Shown here piece after piece: positions 1-9,415 of a DNA stretch of 64,000 nt. The translations under genes were made by a program, and so were the position numbers. Every line of letters begins with the position of its first letter. The first letter of the stretch is position 1. Under the pieces are notes generated by a model. The model made no database searches. It was not told the DNA's origin and was given only the letters and a program-made list of their open reading frames with translations. Location of the stretch: the NCBI RefSeq assembly GCF_003752465.1, contig NZ_RKHJ01000001.1, forward strand, positions 1,736,001 through 1,800,000. Direction: 5' to 3'. The stretch is from Agrococcus jenensis (GTDB lineage Bacteria > Actinomycetota > Actinomycetes > Actinomycetales > Microbacteriaceae).

Positions 1-1
1 C

Positions 2-76
2 GACGACAACGGCGTGGACGACACCGTGCTCCCCGAGGGCACCGACAGCATCGTCGACGACACCGACTGGGAGTGA
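2..76 (+). CDS. C-terminal fragment of an unidentified protein
   Basis: Only the last 24 codons and a TGA stop (74-76) are inside the window, so this gene is truncated by the left edge. The visible tail is very acidic: ten Asp and two Glu among 24 residues, ending in Asp-Trp-Glu. No domain can be recognised from so short a piece. The reading frame is chosen because it is open from the edge, ends cleanly just before a strong hairpin (80-142), and has the codon bias expected for this genome. The function is unknown. Confidence 0.55.
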   Translation, partial: DDNGVDDTVLPEGTDSIVDDTDWE

Positions 77-79
77 TCG

Positions 80-142
80 CTCAACGTCGCCAGTGGTCGC
101 GCGACGCGCAGAGCGCCTCGTCCGACCACTGGCGACGTTGAG
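80..142. repeat. Intergenic hairpin, CTCAACG family, copy 1
   Basis: Two perfect 20-bp inverted arms (80-99 and 123-142) flank a 23-nt loop. The arms begin CTCAACGTCGCC and end GGCGACGTTGAG. The loop shares GCGCAGAGCGCCTCGT with the second copy at 5933-5999. It lies just after the stop of the truncated plus-strand gene and 33 bp before the end of the minus-strand tetR gene, a convergent position that suits a bidirectional terminator. There is no strong T-run on either side, so intrinsic termination is an inference. Confidence 0.8.
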
Positions 143-174
143 AGCGCTGGCCTGACCTCGCGCGGAGGCTCGAG

Positions 175-795
175 TCAGGCGCCTCGCTCCGTCACTGGGT
201 CGAGAGCCTCGCCGAGCTGTTGCAGGGCCAGCGGCATGAGCATCCGCACCGCCGCGTCGACGACTTCGTCCACCCGGTGCGGAGGCAGCCGGCCGGCGCA
301 CGCCATCGCGCTGATGCCCTCCGTCGTCGCCGCGAGCAAGAACGGCAGCGGGCCGAGCGCCTCTGGGTCCTGCTTGCCGAGGAGCTCCGATCCCAGCGCG
401 AAGAACCGCTCCGCCGAGGACTGCGCCGACGGGCCACGCTCGGGTCGCTCGCCGCCTGCGGACGCGAACATGAGTCGCATCAGGGCAGCGTGGCGCTGCG
501 CGAACCGCACGTGGCCGCGGACGTAGGCGGTGAAGCGCGCTTCGAAGTCCTCGGGGCCTCGAGCGGCCTCAAGCTGCGCCCGCAGCTCGTCGAAGCCGCT
601 CGCGGCGATCGCGTCGAGGAGCGCGTCTCGATCCGCGAAGTGGCGCAAGGGGGCACCGTGACTGACGCCGACGCGTCGGGCGAGCTCCCGCACGGTGACT
701 GCCTGCGGTCCCTGCTCCTCGAGGAGCGCACGACCTTCCCGGACGAGCTCCTCTCGGAGCGACCCATGGTGGTAGGAACGCGCCTGCTGAGCCAT
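175..795 (-). CDS. TetR/AcrR family transcriptional regulator
   Basis: A 206-residue TetR-type repressor. The N-terminal helix-turn-helix is visible around residues 20-60 (VRELARRVGVSHGAPLRHF followed by a D-R-D-A-L stretch). The rest is the usual helical ligand-binding and dimerisation domain, which does not reveal the ligand. It is divergent from the SDR gene at 849, and a perfect 7-1-7 palindrome (823-839) lies between them, so it probably represses both genes. I chose the ATG at 795; an in-frame GTG at 819 would add eight residues. Neither has a good Shine-Dalgarno sequence. The pairing suggests that an aldehyde, ketone or xenobiotic substrate of the SDR is the inducer, but this is inference. 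Confidence 0.85.
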   Translation of the reverse strand: MAQQARSYHHGSLREELVREGRALLEEQGPQAVTVRELARRVGVSHGAPLRHFADRDALLDAIAASGFDELRAQLEAARGPEDFEARFTAYVRGHVRFAQRHAALMRLMFASAGGERPERGPSAQSSAERFFALGSELLGKQDPEALGPLPFLLAATTEGISAMACAGRLPPHRVDEVVDAAVRMLMPLALQQLGEALDPVTERGA

Positions 796-812
796 GCGCT
801 CAGGGTAGACGG

Positions 813-841
813 TTGACACGCGTGTAGACAGTGTCTACATT
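813..841 (+). promoter_or_regulatory. Sigma70-type promoter of the SDR gene, leaderless
   Basis: A consensus -35 TTGACA (813-818) is followed after exactly 17 bp by TACATT (836-841). Transcription should start about 7 nt further on, at or next to the ATG at 849, so the mRNA is predicted to be leaderless. The spacer and -10 are covered by the palindromic operator at 823-839. Confidence 0.75.
823..839. promoter_or_regulatory. TetR operator between tetR and SDR
   Basis: TGTAGACAGTGTCTACA is a perfect palindrome around a central G (8+1+8). It lies in the divergent intergenic region and overlaps the -10 of the SDR promoter, the typical position for an autoregulating TetR repressor. Binding by the adjacent regulator is inferred from position. 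Confidence 0.8.
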
Positions 842-848
842 CGGCCTC

Positions 849-1727
849 ATGAACATCTCCGGCTCCGGCCACGCTCTGGCCGACGCGACCGTCATCATCA
901 CCGGCAGCTCGAGCGGCATCGGCCGGGCGACGGCGGTCGCGCTCGCCACGTCGGGGGCGCGCATCGTCCTCGCGGTCCGCGACGCCGAGAAGGGGCGTGT
1001 CGTCGCCTCGTCGCTCCCCGGCATCCCGGGCACCCACCGCGTGCGCACGCTCGACCTCGCTCGGCTGGAGTCGGTGGAGGCGTTCGTGAGCGGCATCGAT
1101 GAGCCGGTCGCGGTGCTCATCAACAACGCCGGAGTCGAGTCGAAGGACCTGCAGCGGACCGCGGATGGGCACGAGCTCCAGTTCGGGACGAATCACCTGG
1201 GGCACTTCCTGCTGACGACGCTGCTGCTGCGCCAGATCACCGACCGGGTCGTGTCTGTGGCCTCGCAGGCTGAGCGCATGGGCCGGCTCGATCTCGCCGA
1301 CCTCGACTGGCGCAGACGCCCGTACCGAGGTGGCCAGGCCTACGCCGACTCGAAGCTCGCCAACCTGCTCTTCACCGCCGAGCTGGACCGGCGACTGCGC
1401 GCGTCGGGGTCCTCCGTGCGCGCACTCGCGGCGCATCCGGGACTCGTCAGGACCGCGATCTACGACCGGCCCGCCGGGCAGCGCCCGAACCTCTGGGACC
1501 GGCTCGTCCCGGTCCTCGGCCAGTCGGCCGACGAGGGGGCGCTGCCGTCCCTGCTCGCCGCAACCGGCGATGTGCCCGGCGGCGCCTTCGTCGGGCCCGA
1601 GCGCATGCTGCACATGCGCGGCGGCGCCCAGCTCATCGGCCGATCGAGGCGGGCCGAGGATCCGGTGCTCGCGGCGGAGCTGTGGGCGGCCTCCGAGCAG
1701 ATGACGGCAGCGGTCCCACGCGAGTGA
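849..1727 (+). CDS. SDR family oxidoreductase (retinol/protochlorophyllide reductase-like)
   Basis: A 292-residue short-chain dehydrogenase/reductase. It has the Rossmann glycine motif TGSSSGIG near residue 19, the NNAG motif near residue 90, and the catalytic Tyr-x-x-x-Lys in YADSKLAN around residue 160. The region between NNAG and the active site (ELQFGTNHLGHFLLT) is typical of retinol-dehydrogenase or WW-domain-oxidoreductase-like SDRs. These use NAD(P)H on lipophilic carbonyls or alcohols; the substrate here is unknown. The ATG at 849 is preferred over the GTG at 831 because 831 lies inside the operator and because the promoter predicts an mRNA starting at 849. It is divergent from tetR, which probably represses it. 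Confidence 0.85.
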   Translation: MNISGSGHALADATVIITGSSSGIGRATAVALATSGARIVLAVRDAEKGRVVASSLPGIPGTHRVRTLDLARLESVEAFVSGIDEPVAVLINNAGVESKDLQRTADGHELQFGTNHLGHFLLTTLLLRQITDRVVSVASQAERMGRLDLADLDWRRRPYRGGQAYADSKLANLLFTAELDRRLRASGSSVRALAAHPGLVRTAIYDRPAGQRPNLWDRLVPVLGQSADEGALPSLLAATGDVPGGAFVGPERMLHMRGGAQLIGRSRRAEDPVLAAELWAASEQMTAAVPRE

Positions 1728-1817
1728 GCGTCGCCACGCGGCTCGGACGCCCGTCCCGCAGCAGCGCAGTCGTCGCCGTTCCCTCGTGGTCGCGCTCGCT
1801 GCGGCGGCCCGATCCCG

Positions 1818-2726
1818 TCAGTCGGAGCGGGGGTCGATGAGCAGGCCGACCTCCGCCCAGAGCCGCTCCGTCTCGCTGATCTGGCGGCGGGTGCGCTCGG
1901 GATCGAGGCGCGCGAGCGTCGCCATGATGCCCTGCTGCACCGCCATCGGCACGGTGAGCGAGGCGAAGAACGAGGAGCCCTCGGCGGGGATGAGCACCGC
2001 CTCGTCGACGACCTCCGCGAGCTGCGACGGCAGGTAGTCGGCGATCGCGACGATCCGCGCGCCGCGGTCGTGCGCCGCCACCGCGGCGCCGACGACCGTG
2101 CGGTAGTGGCGCCAGTAGCTGCAGACGACGAGCACGTCGCCGGGCCCGAGCGTCGCGACGGTGTTCGTGAGCAGCGCGTCCCGGTCGAGCAGCGCCTGGG
2201 TCGGGTAGCCGGCGATCAGCAGGTTGTGGCTCAGGGCGAGCCCGACCGCGGCGAAGCTGCCCATCGCGGTGACGTGGATGCGCGTGGCCCCGTGCAGGAG
2301 CTCTGCGACCCGTGCGATGGTGCGGTCGTCGAGCGAGGCGATGGTCTCGGCGAGCGAGACGGCGTCGCGCCGCAGCGAGCCCTGGAACGGCGGATCGGTC
2401 ACGCTGTGGATCTCGGCGACGTCGGCCATCGTGAGCTGCGCGAGGTACCGCGCGCGCAGCTCGTGCTGCAGGTGCGGCCATCCCTCGAAGCCGAGCTGCT
2501 GGGCGAGCCGCGTGATGCTCGAGACGCTCACGCCCACGGCGTCCGCCACATCCGCGGCCTTCGCGAAGCCCGCCTCGCCGACGTTCACGAGCAGGTAGTT
2601 GACGACCTTCTGCGCCGACGCGCCGATCTTCGCCTGCGGCAGCCGTGACCGGAGCCAGGCATCCGGGGTCAGCGGCTCGCGGTCGTCGCGGTCGTGGTGC
2701 GGCGCCGAGGCCGGCTGGGTCTCCAT
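1818..2726 (-). CDS. MurR/RpiR family transcriptional regulator
   Basis: A 302-residue regulator of the RpiR type. The N-terminal winged HTH (about residues 25-105) contains a characteristic 'VSVSSITRLAQQLGF' recognition stretch. It is followed by a SIS (sugar isomerase) domain at about 135-270, which normally senses a phosphosugar or a similar small metabolite. It is divergent from the MFS/GAF/amidohydrolase operon, and two identical-architecture palindromes lie between them, so it probably controls that operon and itself. The ATG at 2726 is chosen; an upstream ATG at 2780 would run through the operator region. A CAGAAT box 8 nt upstream of the start could serve as its own -10. The effector is not evident. 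Confidence 0.88.
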   Translation of the reverse strand: METQPASAPHHDRDDREPLTPDAWLRSRLPQAKIGASAQKVVNYLLVNVGEAGFAKAADVADAVGVSVSSITRLAQQLGFEGWPHLQHELRARYLAQLTMADVAEIHSVTDPPFQGSLRRDAVSLAETIASLDDRTIARVAELLHGATRIHVTAMGSFAAVGLALSHNLLIAGYPTQALLDRDALLTNTVATLGPGDVLVVCSYWRHYRTVVGAAVAAHDRGARIVAIADYLPSQLAEVVDEAVLIPAEGSSFFASLTVPMAVQQGIMATLARLDPERTRRQISETERLWAEVGLLIDPRSD

Positions 2727-2764
2727 GAGGCTCGATTCTGTCGGACGCGGTCGAGGGCCATGCT

Positions 2765-2780
2765 TGCAAAGGCTCTTGCA
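2765..2780. promoter_or_regulatory. MurR/RpiR-type operator, copy 1 (TGCAA-N6-TTGCA)
   Basis: TGCAAAGGCTCTTGCA is an inverted repeat of 5-bp arms separated by 6 bp. The same architecture recurs at 2794-2809, 29 bp downstream. Both copies lie between the divergent regulator gene and the MFS gene. Regulator binding is inferred. Confidence 0.65.
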
Positions 2781-2793
2781 TGTTGCGCGACTC

Positions 2794-2809
2794 TGCAATT
2801 ACTGTTGCA
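2794..2809. promoter_or_regulatory. MurR/RpiR-type operator, copy 2 (TGCAA-N6-TTGCA)
   Basis: TGCAATTACTGTTGCA has the same TGCAA-N6-TTGCA arms as copy 1, with a different spacer. Two operators 29 bp apart (about three helical turns) would place two regulator dimers on the same face of the DNA, 40-90 bp upstream of the MFS start codon. Confidence 0.65.
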
Positions 2810-2851
2810 CCACTTGCGCTGGACCGCCAGTGCGCCGACGAAGGAGTCCTC

Positions 2852-4243
2852 GTGTCCCTGAGCGCCAGACTCGACCGCCTGCCGATGAGTCGACCACACT
2901 TCGCCCTGCTCCTCATCGGCGGTCTGGGCTACACCTTCGACGGCATGGACAGCGCGATCGTCGCCTTCCTCATGCCGAGCGTCCGCGAGGTCTTCTCGCT
3001 CGAGGCGACGCAGCTCGGCATGGTCGGCTCCGCCTCGCCCTTCGGCTTCCTGTTCGGGGCGCTGCTCGCCGGTTACCTCGGCGACAAGATCGGCCGCAAG
3101 AAGGTCATGATGTGGGCGCTCGCGCTCTACGCGGTCGCATCGCTGGCGGCCGCCGTGTCGTGGAGCTTCGAGAGCTTCCTCACCTTCCGCATCATCGCCG
3201 GAGCCGGCGCGGGGGCCGAGAGCGCGATCATCGCGCCCTTCCTCGCGGAGTTCGTGCCGAAGCACCGGCGCGGGTGGTTCATCGGCGCGCTCGCCGGCTT
3301 CTTCTCGTTCGGCTTCGTGGCCGCCGCGCTCATCGGCCGCTTCGTGGTGCCGGAGATCGACGAGGGCTGGCGGTGGGCGCAGGTCATCACGTTCATCCCG
3401 ATCGTCATGCTGCTGTGGTGGCGGCGGGCGCTGCCGGAGTCGCCGCGATTCCTCGTGAGCGAGGGCAAGCACGACGAGGCGGAGCGGGTGGTCGCGACCT
3501 TCGAGGATCGCGTGCGCCGCGCGACCGGCGCCGAGCTGCCACCCGTCGACCCGAACGCCGCCGAGGAGGAGGCGCCGACGAAGTTCGGGTTCGCGAAGGC
3601 CGTGCGCTACCTGTGGAGCCGGGCCATGTGGCGGGTGACCGCGACGACGTGGCTCATCTGGTTCGTCATCACCTTCTCGTACTACGGGTTCTTCACCTGG
3701 ATCCCGACGCTGCTCGTCGACAAGGGCATCGACGTCACGACGAGCTTCACCTACTCGCTCTACATCTACCTCGCACAGATCCCCGGCTACTTCAGCGCCG
3801 CGTGGCTCAACGAGAAGCTCGACCGCAAGTTCACGATCGCCCTCTACCTCGTCGGCTCCGCGGGCTCCGCGTTCTTCATGAGCCAGGCGGAGGACCCGGT
3901 GCTCGTCACGATCGCGGGCATCATGCTGTCGTTCTTCCTCAACGGCACCTACGCGGGCGTCTACGCCTACACGCCCGAGGTGTTCCCGACCTGGCTGCGC
4001 GCCACGGGCGTCGGCATGAGCTCGTCGTTCGGCCGCATCGGCTCGATCTCGGCGCCGCTCATCATCGGCACGTTCGCCGCGCAGTGGGGCTTCATCGGCG
4101 TCTTCGGGCTCACGACCGCCGTGCTGGCGGTCGGCGTGGTCTGCACGCTGCTGTTCGCCGAGCGCACCGCCGGCCGATCGCTCGAGGACATCACCGGCGC
4201 GGTCGCCATCCGCCAGGCCGCGAAGGAGGCGAAGCGCTCATGA
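2852..4243 (+). CDS. MFS transporter (metabolite:proton symporter type)
   Basis: A 463-residue major facilitator superfamily permease with about 12 hydrophobic segments. Its loop 2-3 motif GYLGDKIGRKK near residue 70 is the MFS signature G-x-x-x-D-x-x-G-R. PESPRFL before the central loop resembles the sugar-porter/SV2-like and organic-acid branches. The GTG at 2852 is chosen because AAGGAG (2841-2846) sits 5 nt upstream; an earlier in-frame ATG at 2780 would overlap the operators. It ends with an ATGA overlap into the GAF gene. It presumably imports the substrate of the amidohydrolase two genes on. The substrate is unknown. Confidence 0.85.
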   Translation: MSLSARLDRLPMSRPHFALLLIGGLGYTFDGMDSAIVAFLMPSVREVFSLEATQLGMVGSASPFGFLFGALLAGYLGDKIGRKKVMMWALALYAVASLAAAVSWSFESFLTFRIIAGAGAGAESAIIAPFLAEFVPKHRRGWFIGALAGFFSFGFVAAALIGRFVVPEIDEGWRWAQVITFIPIVMLLWWRRALPESPRFLVSEGKHDEAERVVATFEDRVRRATGAELPPVDPNAAEEEAPTKFGFAKAVRYLWSRAMWRVTATTWLIWFVITFSYYGFFTWIPTLLVDKGIDVTTSFTYSLYIYLAQIPGYFSAAWLNEKLDRKFTIALYLVGSAGSAFFMSQAEDPVLVTIAGIMLSFFLNGTYAGVYAYTPEVFPTWLRATGVGMSSSFGRIGSISAPLIIGTFAAQWGFIGVFGLTTAVLAVGVVCTLLFAERTAGRSLEDITGAVAIRQAAKEAKRS

Positions 4244-4707
4244 CCGACCCCGCGATCGGCTGGTCCGAGCTGCACCGTCGCATCGAGCACGAGGTGGGCG
4301 TCATCCTCTTCACCGTGCTCGCGTTCACGCGCGGCGGCACCCGGATGGAGCGCATCTACTCGTCGCACCCGGCGGAGTACCCCGTCGGCGGGTGGAAGGA
4401 CGTCGCCACGGAGGTGAGTCCGGCGTGGATCGCCATCTCGCGCGACTCCGCCTCGACGTTCCTGGCGGCGACGCCGGCCGAGCTCGAGACGATCTTCGCC
4501 GACCACGGGCTGATCGCCTCGCTCGGCGTCGGCTCGATCCTGAACGTGCCGCTGCGGCGAGCGGACGGGTCCAACTGGGGGACCGTCAACCTGTGCGGCG
4601 CCGAGGGCACCTACACGCCGGAGCGCGTCGCGCTCGCGGAGCGGATCATCGACGAGCTGGCGCCGCCGGAACCCGTCACCACCGACAGCGAAGGAGCACC
4701 CGCATGA
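4240..4707 (+). CDS. GAF domain-containing protein
   Basis: A 155-residue single-domain protein that resembles small GAF proteins. It has an N-terminal helix, a RIYSSHPAEYPVGG segment, and a C-terminal 'GSILNVPLRRADGSNWGTVN' strand-loop-strand region. Such proteins bind small ligands or act as free GAF subunits beside amidohydrolase or peptidase genes; no catalytic role is established. It overlaps the MFS gene upstream and the amidohydrolase downstream by ATGA, so the three genes are translationally coupled. It could be a sensor or accessory factor for the amidohydrolase. The family call is fair; the function is not known. Confidence 0.7.
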   Translation: MTDPAIGWSELHRRIEHEVGVILFTVLAFTRGGTRMERIYSSHPAEYPVGGWKDVATEVSPAWIAISRDSASTFLAATPAELETIFADHGLIASLGVGSILNVPLRRADGSNWGTVNLCGAEGTYTPERVALAERIIDELAPPEPVTTDSEGAPA

Positions 4708-5924
4708 CCGCCGACCTCATCGTCCGCGACGCCACCTGGCTCGACGTCGCCGCAGGCACGTACCGCGAGGGCGACCTCACGATCCGCGACGGCCGCTTCG
4801 TCGACGTCGACGAGCGACCGGCGCGCGGCGACGTGCGGGAGGTGGACGCCGGGGGCCGCTTCGTGCTGCCGGGCCTCATCGACTGCCACGTGCACGTGAC
4901 GGCGCACACCGCGGCGCTCGGGAGCCTCGGCGCCGAGTCGCCCAACTACGTCGCGATGCAGGCGTCGCGGCTCATGGGTGACATGCTCGACCGCGGCTTC
5001 ACGACCGTGCGCGACGTCGCGGGCGCCGACTTCGGCTTGCACGACGCGCAGCGGGAGGGCCTGCTGCGCGGGCCCCGCCTCTTCTTCGGCGGCAAGGCGC
5101 TGTCGCAGACGGGTGGGCACGCGGACCCGCGCGAGCGAGGGGAGTCGCACGTGCAGGGCGACTACACGTGCTCGCACATCGGCCGCATCGCCGACGGCGT
5201 GGATGCCGTGCGGCACGCCGCGCGCGACGAGCTGCGGAAGGGCGCCCACCACGTGAAGATCATGGCCGGTGGCGGCGTCGCATCGCCGACCGACCGCATC
5301 GACTCGACCCAGTACTCGCTCGAGGAGATCGCGGCGGTCGTGGAGGAGGCCGAGGCGGCCAACCGCTACGTGACGGCGCACGCGTACACCGGCCGCTCCA
5401 TCAACCGAGCGCTCCGGGCGGGCGTCCGCGGCATCGAGCACGGCAACCTGCTCGACGACGAGTCGATCGAGCTGCTGCTCGAGCACGACGCGTTCCTCAC
5501 GATGAACCTGGTGACCTACCACTCGCTCAAGGAGGAGGGCCGCGAGTTCGGGCTCTCGCAGGAGAACTGGGAGAAGGTCGACGCGGTGCTCACGGGCGGC
5601 ATGGAGGCGCTCGAGAAGGCCCACCGCGGCGGCGTCAACCTCTGCTACGGCAGCGACCTGCTGGGCGGCATGCAGCGGCACCAGGCGCAGGAGTTCGCGG
5701 TGCGCGCCGACGTCGTCCCGACGCTCGACACCATCCGCAGCGCGACAACGACGGCCGCGCGGCTGCTGCAGCGCGAGGGCGAGCTGGGCGTCATCGCCCC
5801 TGGCGCGCACGGCGACCTCGTGATCCTCGACCGCGACCCGCTCGAGGACGTCGCCGCGCTCGCGGACGGCCGACCCGAGGTCGTGGTGCAGGGCGGCGCC
5901 GTCGTCATCGACCGCCGCTCCTAG
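4704..5924 (+). CDS. Metal-dependent amidohydrolase (Xaa-Pro/Xaa-Arg dipeptidase-like)
   Basis: A 406-residue amidohydrolase superfamily enzyme of the imidazolonepropionase/prolidase-like branch. Metal and catalytic residues are in place: His62-x-His64 (CHVHV), the Lys185 that is usually carboxylated (HHVKIMAGGG), His226 (AHAYTG), His246 (IEHGN) and Asp318 (YGSDLL). Members hydrolyse C-N bonds in dipeptides, N-acyl amino acids, hydantoin-like or imidazolone compounds; the substrate cannot be read from the sequence. It is the last gene of the MFS-GAF-amidohydrolase operon, which suggests uptake and hydrolysis of a small amide. No signal peptide, so it is cytoplasmic. Confidence 0.85.
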   Translation: MTADLIVRDATWLDVAAGTYREGDLTIRDGRFVDVDERPARGDVREVDAGGRFVLPGLIDCHVHVTAHTAALGSLGAESPNYVAMQASRLMGDMLDRGFTTVRDVAGADFGLHDAQREGLLRGPRLFFGGKALSQTGGHADPRERGESHVQGDYTCSHIGRIADGVDAVRHAARDELRKGAHHVKIMAGGGVASPTDRIDSTQYSLEEIAAVVEEAEAANRYVTAHAYTGRSINRALRAGVRGIEHGNLLDDESIELLLEHDAFLTMNLVTYHSLKEEGREFGLSQENWEKVDAVLTGGMEALEKAHRGGVNLCYGSDLLGGMQRHQAQEFAVRADVVPTLDTIRSATTTAARLLQREGELGVIAPGAHGDLVILDRDPLEDVAALADGRPEVVVQGGAVVIDRRS

Positions 5925-5932
5925 CCGCTGTC

Positions 5933-5999
5933 TTCTCAGCGTCGCCGGTGGTCACGCGTCGCGCAGAGCGCCTCGTGCGACCACCGGCGACGTTGAGAA
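5933..5999. repeat. Intergenic hairpin, CTCAACG family, copy 2
   Basis: Arms of 21 bp (5933-5953 and 5979-5999), perfect except for one G-U pair, enclose a 25-nt loop. Arm ends and loop match copy 1 at 80-142. It lies between the convergent ends of the amidohydrolase gene (stop 5924) and the fba gene (stop 6012), as expected for a bidirectional terminator or a transcription-collision barrier. Confidence 0.8.
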
Positions 6000-6011
6000 T
6001 CCGTGGGGGTG

Positions 6012-7037
<1,026 letters not shown>

Positions 7038-7148
7038 CCTTGGACTCCTGACTCGTCTGGTCGCGGGCCCGGGTGCCGGGCCGCGCGGGATCGGCATCAG
7101 TCTAGGTCGGGGGAGGTGCGAGTCCGAGGGCGGATGCGCGCGAGCGGG

Positions 7149-7177
7149 GTGACAGCGAACCCAACTTCCTATAGGAT
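7149..7177 (+). promoter_or_regulatory. Promoter with operator site 1 (TTCCTATAGGAT) of the tetrulose kinase operon
   Basis: TTCCTATAGGAT at 7166-7177 contains the perfect palindrome TCCTATAGGA (7167-7176). TAGGAT can serve as -10, with GTGACA (7149-7154) as -35 at a 17-bp spacing, so a bound repressor would block RNA polymerase. The same 12-mer occurs upstream of 11014 and 15370. A degenerate version, TTCCTATATGAGGA, lies at 7205-7218 just before the start codon. The likely ligand is the GntR protein encoded at 10180. Confidence 0.75.
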
Positions 7178-7225
7178 TTCCCGGAGTGCCCGCCCCGCAT
7201 GGGGTTCCTATATGAGGAGAGCGCA

Positions 7226-8953
7226 ATGACGCGGCTGTTCAACGATCCGTCCCAGTTCGCCGACGAGATGATCGAGGGCTTCGCTGCAGCAGCCTCGCGC
7301 TGGGTGCAGGCCGCCCCGGGCGGCGTGGTCCGCTCGACGAAGGCCGAGGAGCCCACCGTCGCGCTCGTGATCGGCGGCGGCAGCGGCCACTACCCGGCCT
7401 TCGGCGGCCTCGTCGGCCCCGGGCTCGCGCACGGCGCCGCGATGGGCAACCTCTTCGCCTCGCCGTCGGCCCAGCAGGTCTACGCGATCGCCAAGCAGGC
7501 CGACCAGGGCCTCGGCGTGCTGCTGAGCTACGGCAAGTACGCGGGCGACGTGCTGCACTTCGACCAGGCGCAGGAGCGCCTGCGCGCCGAGGGCATCGAC
7601 GTGCGCACGGTCACCGTCACCGACGACATCTGGAGCGCGCCCAAGGACCGGCTCGACGAGCGCCGCGGCATCGCGGGCGACCTCGCCGTCTTCAAGGTCG
7701 CGGGCGCCGCGGCCCAGGCGGGCTACGACATCGACGGTGTCGAGCGCGTCGCCCAGACCGCGAACGCGCGCACGCGCTCGTTCGGCGTCGCGTTCTCGGG
7801 CTGCACCCTGCCCGGCGCGACCGAGCCGCTCTTCTCGGTGCCCGAGGGCAAGATGGCCGTCGGCCTCGGCATCCACGGCGAGCCCGGCATCGACGAGGTC
7901 GACGTGCCGACCGCCGACGAGCTCGCCGAGCTCTTCGTCGAGAAGCTGCTCGACGAGGTGCCCGAGGGCGTCGAGGTCGAGGGCTCGCGCGTCGTGCCGC
8001 TGCTCAACGGCCTCGGCAGCGTGAAGTACGAGGAGATGTTCGTCGTCTACCGCCGGGTGCACGCGCTGCTCGAGGGGCGCGGGCTCACGATCGTCGAGCC
8101 CGAGGTGGGCGAGCTCTGCACGAGCTTCGACATGGCGGGCGTCTCGCTCACGCTCCTGTGGCTCGACGACGAGCTCGAGCGCCTGTGGTCGGCCCCCGCC
8201 GACAGCGCCGGGTTCCGCAAGGGCTCCGTCGCGCCGCAGCAGCAGGCCGACGCGGTCGAGGCGATCATCGCCACCCACGACGTGCCCGAGTCGACCGCCG
8301 AGTCGCGCGACGCCGCGCACCTCATCGCGGCTTCGCTCGCGGCGGTCGCCGACGCGATCGACGAGGCGGCCGAGGAGCTCGGCCACATGGACTCCGTCGC
8401 CGGCGACGGCGACCACGGCATCGGCATGCAGCGCGGCTCGCGCGCGGGCAGCGACGCGGCGACCGCGGCGTTCCGCGCCGGCGCCGGCGCGAAGACCACC
8501 CTCACGTGGGCGGCTGACGCGTGGAGCGACCGCGCGGGCGGCACCTCCGGCGCGATCTGGGGCGAGATGCTCCGCACCCTCGGCGAGCACGTGGGCGACG
8601 ACCGCCACGTCACCTCCCAGACGGTCGCCGACGGCATCGTCGCCGCGAAGGACGCCGTGATGGCGTTCGGCAAGGCGAAGGTCGGCGACAAGACGATGGT
8701 CGACGCGATCGTGCCGTTCTCCGACGACCTCTCCCGCCGCATCGCCGACGGCCAGCGCCTGCGCGACGCGTGGGGGCACTCCGCCGGCGTCGCCGACGAG
8801 GCCGCCCAGGAGACCGCGGCGCTCGCCGCGACGCTCGGGCGCGCGAAGTCGCACGGCGACAAGTCGATCGGCACGCCCGACCCGGGCGCCGTGTCGTTCG
8901 CGCTCATCTGCAGCACCATCTACGACGTCCTCACCACAGACAGGGAGCAGTGA
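7226..8953 (+). CDS. lerK: Dihydroxyacetone kinase family protein, probable L-erythrulose kinase
   Basis: A 575-residue single-chain DAK kinase with an N-terminal DhaK domain (about 1-330) and a C-terminal DhaL ATP-binding domain (about 370-570). His217 in GLGIHGEPG corresponds to the residue that binds the ketose covalently, and the Mg-ATP aspartates are in GDGDHG near residue 393. ATP-dependent DAKs phosphorylate dihydroxyacetone or L-erythrulose. Genes for RpiB-type and TIM-type isomerases follow directly, as in the Mycobacterium smegmatis tetritol cluster (LerK, DerI, LerI), so L-erythrulose 1-phosphate is the likely product. The ATG at 7226 has GAGGAGA 5 nt upstream; the ATG at 7199 lacks one. 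Dihydroxyacetone kinase activity remains possible. Confidence 0.85.
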   Translation: MTRLFNDPSQFADEMIEGFAAAASRWVQAAPGGVVRSTKAEEPTVALVIGGGSGHYPAFGGLVGPGLAHGAAMGNLFASPSAQQVYAIAKQADQGLGVLLSYGKYAGDVLHFDQAQERLRAEGIDVRTVTVTDDIWSAPKDRLDERRGIAGDLAVFKVAGAAAQAGYDIDGVERVAQTANARTRSFGVAFSGCTLPGATEPLFSVPEGKMAVGLGIHGEPGIDEVDVPTADELAELFVEKLLDEVPEGVEVEGSRVVPLLNGLGSVKYEEMFVVYRRVHALLEGRGLTIVEPEVGELCTSFDMAGVSLTLLWLDDELERLWSAPADSAGFRKGSVAPQQQADAVEAIIATHDVPESTAESRDAAHLIAASLAAVADAIDEAAEELGHMDSVAGDGDHGIGMQRGSRAGSDAATAAFRAGAGAKTTLTWAADAWSDRAGGTSGAIWGEMLRTLGEHVGDDRHVTSQTVADGIVAAKDAVMAFGKAKVGDKTMVDAIVPFSDDLSRRIADGQRLRDAWGHSAGVADEAAQETAALAATLGRAKSHGDKSIGTPDPGAVSFALICSTIYDVLTTDREQ

Positions 8954-8955
8954 CC

Positions 8956-9411
8956 ATGGCGATTCGCCTGATCGTCGGCAGCGACAAGGCCGGCTTCGAC
9001 TACAAGGAGATCCTCAAGCGCGACATGGAGGCGCACGAGCTCGTCGAGTCCGTCGTCGACGTGGGCGTCGACGACGCCGACGGCGCCACCTCCTACCCGA
9101 AGGTCGCGATCGAGGCCGCCGAGCGCATCGCGCGCGGCGAGGCCGACAGGGCGCTGCTCGTGTGCGGCACCGGCCTCGGCGTCGCGATCGCGGCGAACAA
9201 GGTCACGGGCATCCGCGCCGTCACCGCGCACGACTCGTTCTCGGTCGAGCGCGCGGTGCTCTCGAACGACGCGCAGGTGCTCTGCATGGGCCAGCGCGTG
9301 GTCGGCATCGAGCTCGCCCGCCGCCTCGCCAAGGAGTGGCTGACGTACACCTTCGACCCGTCGAGCCACTCGCAGGCGAACGTCGACGACATCTGCGCGT
9401 ACGAGGGCTGA
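8956..9411 (+). CDS. derI: RpiB-type isomerase, probable D-erythrulose 4-phosphate isomerase
   Basis: A 151-residue RpiB/LacA/LacB-family sugar-phosphate isomerase. The catalytic Cys70 lies in [15 protein letters not shown] and is followed by [16 protein letters not shown], the pattern of RpiB paralogues that act on tetrulose phosphates. In the tetritol pathway the enzyme converts D-erythrulose 4-phosphate to D-erythrose 4-phosphate, which enters the pentose phosphate pathway. It starts 2 bp after the kinase stop. A ribose 5-phosphate isomerase role is the alternative, but its position between a DAK kinase and a second triose-phosphate-isomerase-like gene favours the C4 role. Confidence 0.85.
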   Translation: MAIRLIVGSDKAGFDYKEILKRDMEAHELVESVVDVGVDDADGATSYPKVAIEAAERIARGEADRALLVCGTGLGVAIAANKVTGIRAVTAHDSFSVERAVLSNDAQVLCMGQRVVGIELARRLAKEWLTYTFDPSSHSQANVDDICAYEG

Positions 9412-9415
9412 TCGC

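Noticed and set aside
1728..1817. A terminator between the convergent SDR and MurR/RpiR genes.
   Set aside because: The 90-bp gap has no stable inverted repeat comparable to the other convergent gaps.
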